Below are positions 1 to 64,000 of a stretch of DNA of 64,000 nucleotides, piece after piece. Below the pieces are notes generated by a model. That model worked only from the letters and a program-made list of their open reading frames with translations, did not search any database and was not told the DNA's origin. The DNA is taken from NCBI GenBank assembly GCA_008360975.2, contig CM039188.1, forward strand, positions 27,741,944 to 27,805,943, given 5' to 3'. Made by a program: the position numbers and the translations under genes. The stretch comes from Lichenostomus cassidix. Taxonomy: Eukaryota > Chordata > Aves > Passeriformes > Meliphagidae. Within the stretch, counting starts at the first letter, position 1. Each line of letters opens with the position of its first letter.

Positions 1-75
1 TGGCTTTTTGAATAGCAGAACAATATGAGAACAGTGAATTTTTGACAGATTTCTTTAAAAAATAGGAATATAAAA

Positions 76-90
76 AGAGAGAGAGAGAGA
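76..90. repeat. (AG)n microsatellite
   Basis: Seven to eight AG units in the intron downstream of the telokin-start exon. Confidence 0.85.
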
Positions 91-193
91 ACAGGAATAT
101 CCAACTTGATGATTGGTCTCTAGCAATTTGCTACAAGTTTTAGTAAGAGTGATTCAGAGACAGGTAAAAATATGTGGCAGAAAAATTCCTTAC

Positions 194-56927
<56,734 letters not shown>

Positions 56928-59900
56928 CTGTGCAAAGGAGGGAGACATCAAATGCAAGTTATGCTGCAGTTCACAAAAAAACCTTAGTGCTAGTAAGGAG
57001 CAGAATGCATCAAATGAGCCAGCCAGTCCTTCACTACAGGTGATCTTCAGTGCTAGAAAAAGCTGTCCTTAAAAATTCGACCTTATTGGAACCTTATTAA
57101 TGCTAAATAAATAAAAAACTGAATCATATTGCTTTTCTCTAGGATACTCCAAGTTGTCCCAGCAGCCCTGAAGTGGTTAATGGATAAAGGCAGAGAAGAC
57201 CCACAGCAGCACCTCTGCTGCTCTTCTTTGTCTTACAGCAGAGATCAGAAGTCATCATTCAGATGACTTTTTTCCAAAAGTGCCCATAGTGTAGGACTGT
57301 AAATAAGAGGGTTACTGTCAAATGCCCAGCTTCAATGTTTTCATTCAGCCTTGTCTCTAGCACTCCCATGAGCACTCTCATGTATAGGAGCAGAACTTCA
57401 GCTCAGTGCCTAAGTTTAAAAATGGCACTGAAAGGCATTTTCTTTTTGCTTAAATTGCATAATGAATAACTGCCTGGTATTGTAAAACATCCATTAGATA
57501 GTCCAATACATTTGTGGCAACCAAATTTGTTCCAGCAACAAATCCATTTCTTTTCAAACAAAAACCCCAAGATTTTACTTAATTGGGTTTGCAGAAACAG
57601 GATGCACATAGGATCGTTATTTACCAAGGGAAACTTGGTATGACCCAAGGGAAATACATTTCCTCTTAAAAATCAAAACTCTGTGAACCAAAACAGAAGT
57701 TGTTCCCAGTAGATGGGGGATGAGGAGGAAGAACCTTGTCCCTAACATTCACTTGCATTGGTTGGAACAATGAAGTACTTTCTCTTCCAGGGTGAAGCCC
57801 AATTAAAATCCTCCACACTTTCCCCTTCCAAATATTGCTTATTAAGTGAGGCTGAAGTGGGCTTGCTTTCTCCTTCCTTATTGGAATGCTGGGACTGTCC
57901 CCTAAACACAGCCTGAGGCATTGTACACTTCTGCCCATAGCTGTTGTCCTGTCCAGAACTCCTCCACCCTCCACTTAGCTGCAGTAAAACCTTCCCTCTT
58001 CCTCCATTTACCTTTGTCACAGTCTTTCCTAATTAATGGCAAGATTGAATAGATGGGTTTTTTCAGATATTTACCCTGTTTCCTGAGATGTAAGAAAATT
58101 TCCCAGCATCTGTCTTTGCCACCTTTCTCTCTATGATTACTGGAGGCTGCCTTCTGCCTTCCAGAGTGCTCAGTGCTAGGCTCCCCATCAAATGTATCCC
58201 CTGTGATGGGGGAGATGGCACAGACACAGGTGATACTGGTCCATGAAAAGGACCTTGAAAAGCACTCTCCTCCCTCTGAAGAACTTTGGGAGTTTACTGG
58301 CTCTCTTTGGAGACCAACTTTATTCAGACATGGCAATTACGCTCTTGGCATTCGTATTTTTCTCTCATTTTAAACCTGGATGTCATCATACAAGACAGAT
58401 CTTATAAAAAACATTAAAATGGTTTCCAACAAATTTGGTTTGCCAGAAACACTCAACGGTTAGAAGAAAATTATTTTTTCCCCTCTTTATCATCCTCCAC
58501 AAAATCAAGAAGCTCTAAATAATGACTATTTTCCCCTGAGAAATGATGTGAAAACTATCTCAAAAGAGGAGCACTGACCCCTCACTCACATGGGCTGTGC
58601 TCAGCCAACCACAGGGTGAAAAGAAAATCCACGTGCCCTCCCTGAGGCAATGCTTTTCCATGAGTCAGGCTGAAGCCAAAAATGTCACGAGCTGCAGTTC
58701 CATTCCAAATGGAGGAGAGACAGTAGAAAAGTATTCTTGCAGGCATCTAGCAAATATAAATTCACATGTCTCCGCTGTTTAAAGAGACATTTGGAGAGCA
58801 AGCCAAAGATAACTTCCAGTCTAAGAATTTGTATAAATCTATGTAACAAGATTAGAAACGATTGCACATTAAAACCTAAAGATGCTGTTGAAAAAAGTTG
58901 TAAACTATGGAACAAAGACACAGACATATGAAGGAGACCTCTGGCCAGCTCACTGCAGGCAAGGAGCCTGGCCTGTAAGGATAACTGAATCATTAAGGGA
59001 CTGGAACAATACAGAATTTACTTTAGCTTCTGCTGGAGTTTTCTACCTGCTCAAAAGCCCTTCCTGAGCTCATTGAAGACTGTTGTGACACAGGAGAACC
59101 CCTCACCACTCATTTAATGAAGTTATTTCGTGAGGAGGGTTAGAAGGAAATCTGTTTTTTCAAGAGCCATTTCCTTTTTTCTCCTAACTCTCACCTCCCT
59201 GAGGAAATAATCTGCATCCTATTTTCCTCCACTTCTTCTTTCTCCCCAGGAACTCCACTGGAACAGCATATGCAAAGTATATGGGGATTGGATTTCTGGG
59301 CTTCTTGCTACCACCAGATACAATGGCAGTCATCCTCACTGGAGGAGTGAAGGGAAAATGAAATAATTTGGGTCACTCTATTCAGACACTAATATTCACA
59401 ACACTGTGGACTACTAGAACTAGGTATGAAATTGGCCAATGGATCAGAAGGTATTGGCCAGGCTGGATCAGGAGTATAAAGGGAGACTGAGAGAGCATGG
59501 CTGCAGAAACCTCATTTTCATAGAAAACCAGGAAAAAAAACCAAATCACCAAAAGCCAGGCAAAACTTAATGACCTTTCATAAGGACAGGAAACTTCCCA
59601 ACCAGGCCTATGTTCTGTGATCTAGAGCTACAGTCAATTCCCGGGGCTAGAAGCCCAAATGTCTTTCAATGAAGTATTTGGTATTTCCTCTGCAAACCCC
59701 TTCATGGCCTGAAACAAGCTAATTTTCTCATAACTGCGAGAAAGCCCAGACTGGTTACTCCAGTTGGGTATTCTGAAATCCTGGCATTTCACAAATCCCA
59801 GTCAGCTAAAAATATTTGCTATCTATTTTGGCCCCCCAACCCTCTACTTTTTTTAGGAACCAGACCACAGACAATCCTTAAACATTGTCACAAAGTGCAG

Positions 59901-62900
59901 GACTGGAGTAAATATGAATACTGGAATCTAGCACTTAGACATTGGGACTGGTGCAGCTCTAGAAAAGACCTTTAGAGTCACAGAAGCTGATAGTTTACTG
60001 GAGACTCTGGTTTAGATACACAAAGCCTTTCCCTTGAATTTTGAGCTATTAAAGGGTTCTCTGACTTACTCAAAAATAGTGCAAGACAGTTTAAAATATC
60101 TCTAGGCTTCTGCATTCTTTCCATGAAACTCCACAGAAAGTCAACCTCAGATATAAAACAAATACACAAACCAACAAAAACCAGCTCCTTAGTCTCATTC
60201 CCCACACTGGCATCTAGCTGGCCAACTTCCTGACTCCTATCCATGATGTAGACTCAAGTTTATGGCTTTCTCATTTGTATCCCATGGTATAAAAAAGAAC
60301 TGTGGGGTATTCAGGCAATATTAATAAACACTGGTCTATGAGAAATTTTGCCTAGGAGACATAATAATTTTTTAAGAAACCCACTGGCTTATAGTGTTAA
60401 TTGCATAATAAATCTCAAGTGGTCTGGGAAAGTTCAAATACGTGCTATTGTCACAGTCATGTTTAAAAATGAGAAGTGGGTTGACCTGGAAAATATTGAC
60501 CACAGTTACAATGACAACAGAAAAAACAGAGAAAAAAAACCACATGAATTTCAGAGAGGAAAAAATGTCAACTGTAATTACTGCTAATTGATAGAGTTTT
60601 AAGGAAAACAACGTAAGAAACCTACTTTCATGATTCATGACATTAGACATTTAACTGGCAAATATATCTGTGTAAAGGTAATTTGCTTAATCTTAACTGA
60701 ACTGTTTGTGATACCTCACATTATTTTGTTTGTACTTAATACTACATTACTATATTGATGACAATGACTTAGGAGGAGATAGATGCCAAAACAAAGATCT
60801 CCTGATGAAGCTGACAATAGGAAATCATCACTCAGTCTGTTTCTAGTGGATTTCCTCCGTGATCAGACTAGGGCCCAAGTCATTAAATATTTTAATCTAT
60901 GATGTGGAAGAATTCATAAATTAACATTGATAAATTTACAGGTGCTAGAAAGCATCTTGGAAAGGAAAAAGACATAAAGAGAGAAACTAGGGCAGTCCTC
61001 ATAAACAATCTCATTTATTTTTTAAGCTGTGTCCTATTCACTCAAAGAAAATGGGGCTTAAGATAGTGAAAAGACAACCAGCAATGGCAGCAAGGGATAT
61101 TGTATATTAAGAAGGTTTAAAGGTTTAATAGAGAAATGACAAACATGAGCTCCAATGTTGTGAGGTAGAAAGAGGACCAATAACTTCCAGTATGGGCAGC
61201 AACAGGAAGGTAACCTTCATCTCACTGATGCTGATACCCACACATGATTCTGCTGCCTGTTCTCTAAATAGGATAATAGGCCAACAAACAGCAACTGGAG
61301 AGGAGTTATTGAAAAGAAAACCAAAACAAAACAACCCCAAGCCTCCAAGGGCTGGATGAAGTGCATCATGGAGAGAAAGTCAGCAAGAGCTTGACTTGTC
61401 AAGTCTCAAAAAAAAAGGAGAAAGCTATCTTGGTTACAGAGTCAAAGCCATTCTATCCAGTTAGAAATAAGCCATTGTTTTGTTTCTTGATTTAATAACA
61501 AAACTCTTACTAGAATAGCTAGACATTGCAATAAATTACCAGTGGTTGTAGCAAATGTCTCCCTTCTGCTGTATGTAAACCCATACTACATGCATTTACA
61601 GGAAGAAGATAAATTCAGACACAAATGACAGTGCAGAGGGAAATGTGGCATGTGACAATCATGGTGTTGTGTCAGAACTGATGCTCAGACAATCTCTCTA
61701 GCCTTAAACTTTCTGAAGAAGCTTTACTAAGGTGCAAAATCCATCTACTTTCAGCACTACATAGAGTTGTGTTAATTACACACCAAATCCTTGCCCAAAT
61801 TTATATAAAAAGAAAACCAAAAAGTCACGGCAGATCCTAGTTAGACTTGCAGACACAGACTTGCACAACGGATAGGCAGATTTAGGAGTTATGTTAAGTC
61901 ACAAGAAAGTTGTTAAGGCATTATTGCTAATAAGATTACCAAATCTTTATGCTGCCAAGAAACTTGGGAAGAAAAAATGCTGGCTTAGTCAAAGCAATAC
62001 AAACTGGGGCATTTTCTAAGCTACACCATCACTGCTACCTGAGTCTACATTAGTCTGTATTAGACAGTTCCTCTTCCATCTATATAGTCACATAGTACTA
62101 AATCTACCCAAGAAAAGCAGAGCAAGCTGACTTAAAAAATGCTAAGTTTGCCAGTTTTGACTTGTATTCACAGCACACCTCCGCTGACCAGTTTACTAAG
62201 GATGCTGGCTTGCAAAGCCCTTTCACTGCCATCTTATAGAACAACTTTTGGATCCATGCAAGAACTTTTTACATGGATTTTCTGTCCAGGAGTGAGTCAC
62301 ACAGTCACACAGGACGGTAGCACAGGGCACTGCTATACAATTGCAAAACAAAATGGGTGCTGCTCTAAATTAGAGTTTGCCCCGCGAGGAAACTTGTTCT
62401 ATTCAGTCCTTATATGTCTAACTTCACTGCAATGCCTGCTCAAGCCTTCTTAAAAAATTTATCCAAACAAAAAGCCCCCCATAACTTCAAACAAAGAAGT
62501 CTGTCACATTAAAGTGCCTCTTAACCGTGCATCATCTACCCATCTGTATAAATGCTTAATGTTCTAATTTATAAGTACTCTCTTTTTTTTGTTAGTAACC
62601 ATTTATTTTGGTATTTCATGGGCAAAAAGCACATTAATATCTCTCTCAGAAATGTAGATAACTGCACTCTGACAAGTTTAAAAGAAGAAAAATATAAAAT
62701 CAAACCCTTAATAAAATTGTACCACATCAGAAAAATAGTGCAAGGCTCATTTCACCATAAAATTATACATTAAGCAAAAAACCATGCCAATCAACCAACA
62801 GAGTACAATTTGGGGAATTGTTAAAAGGAATGGAAGAACAAGTGTACTGATGTTCATGGCTTCAAAGGGAAAATAGTTGAAATGTAAAAGGGAAGGAACG

Positions 62901-64000
62901 TGACACGACATTACCTATTGTAGTGAGTGTGACATTCAGGATAATGCTGCCCAGATTCTGACTTCTAACTAAATTTAACCCTGGAATCGTGGAATACATT
63001 GCAAGCTCTAGATTAACTAAAAGAATACAGCAACATATTTCATAAATATGCCTGAAGATGAAGGTCTTTTATGGAGCAGGGTTTAGCTTTTTCTTTTGGC
63101 ACAGGCTTTAGCAGTCAGAGACTATTCTGATGCTGGTGTTTTTACACAGGTTTCTCCAGTGGTACAGAATTCTCCCTTCTCCTGCACTCCAATGTCTATT
63201 CTGCTTTGGGCAGGCAATTTAGTGTCAGTCAGGCTCTGCATTGTTTCTGTGAACAGCATTGTTTCTAACAGGTAAAGGGCCTCACTATCAAGTAGGAAAA
63301 ATATGCCAAGGAAAGTTATTTTCAGTGAGTGACTACACAAAGGGACATAGTTTTACATAGTTGGTCTCTCCTGTGAACTTGTCACACACAAGTGTACTTC
63401 TCAGTTTGACCCTCCTGACCAAATATGCCACTGTTTAATCATGTCTTCCTGAAACTGGATTTTATGTATTTATCTTCACAATATATTTGGCACTGGGAGA
63501 TGAGCAAACTGCTGTCTCTTTTGCCTTTTTTTCTTTTTTCTCTCTTTTGGGAATTACAGAGAGTATTAATTCAATTTCCAAAACACAAATACATGGTATG
63601 CTGTGGGTTCATGCATTCCTTGCACTGACCAGTTTGTGGGACAATATTCCATACTAAGATGGGCTAGTAGTACAGTTAAGAAGCAGCTGGACATGCCTTA
63701 CTCTAGATAAAGAATTTTCCAGTATTCAGCTCATTAAGAACATGTAAGTTATTGTGAGATACCTCTGGAGAATCTGGAAAAAACCCCATGGTTATCACCA
63801 AATGTTACAGCAGCACAAAAGCAGCTGGTGAAATGGCTAAGAATAGATCTAGTCTATCTTCTTCCATAGTGGATTTTGTTGCTGAGGAGCAAGGTCATAC
63901 CAAAGAAATGAAAAATGTCTTTGCAAGATCTAAACCCACAAAGATGACCTAGGTCTGTTAGCTCTGAATTCCTCTTCTTTCCCACAGACTCAACCCTCTT
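56928..64000 (-). other. Upstream intron, at least 7.1 kb
   Basis: The missing first half of the Ig domain must be spliced to the exon at 56811-56927, yet no sequence with Ig strands B-C and flanking splice sites was recognised up to the window end. The region is AT-rich. Open frames such as 57902-58336 (minus) and 62139-62453 (plus) show no recognisable domain. No clear repeat was identified. Confidence 0.75.

Noticed and set aside
57902..58336. 144-codon minus-strand open frame upstream of the first exon, tested as the missing Ig half-domain
   Set aside because: It has no Ig B/C-strand pattern, no suitable splice sites in frame and no recognised family.
58570..58730. Possible exon with a GTGAGT-like donor on the minus strand
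   Set aside because: The frame is briefly open, but the product is not Ig-like and no acceptor with a polypyrimidine tract was seen at the expected place.

Overview
The window is about 57 kb of one vertebrate gene read on the minus strand, with no bacterial-style operons, CRISPR arrays or phage genes. Fourteen exons spliced GT-AG from 56927 down to 194 join in frame into 639 residues. They can be recognised as the C-terminal half of smooth-muscle/non-muscle myosin light chain kinase (MYLK): the end of an Ig domain, a Lys/Pro/Thr linker, a complete Ig domain, a fibronectin type III domain, an acidic linker, the whole Ser/Thr kinase domain, the autoinhibitory and calmodulin-binding segment, and the start of the telokin tail. 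Only about 1.9 kb (3%) of the window codes for protein; the rest is intron. The N-terminal exons lie beyond 64000, and the C-terminal telokin Ig domain and 3' UTR lie beyond position 1.

The organism is a bird, most likely a songbird. Typical CR1 LINE 3' ends occur at 54189-54620, 34652-34795 and 3137-3195. A composite SINE at 30073-30212, with a tRNA-Ile-like head and a CR1 tail, looks like TguSINE1, first described in zebra finch. The encoded protein is very close to the chicken smooth-muscle kinase as I remember it.

Layout in transcription order, high to low coordinates: 56928-64000 intron with no visible exon; 56811-56927 Ig half-domain; 53396-53476 and 42680-42730 short linker exons; 40952-41079 and 37431-37584 one Ig domain over two exons; 25362-25664 fibronectin III in one exon; 21697-21732 a 36-base acidic microexon; 21504-21597, 20306-20509, 15908-16125, 10382-10505, 2610-2762 and the start of 1494-1617 the kinase domain; the rest of 1494-1617 plus 194-323 the autoinhibitory/calmodulin-binding sequence, split by an intron; from codon 281 onward the telokin reading frame.

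Two regulatory regions stand out. The 1.17-kb intron that splits the calmodulin-binding site holds a TATA box and a CArG-like site in the place where the chicken telokin (KRP) promoter was described. A compact CpG island of about 0.3 kb at 8870-9190, deep in a kinase-domain intron, is unexplained and is the best candidate here for something new. No new multi-gene system was seen.
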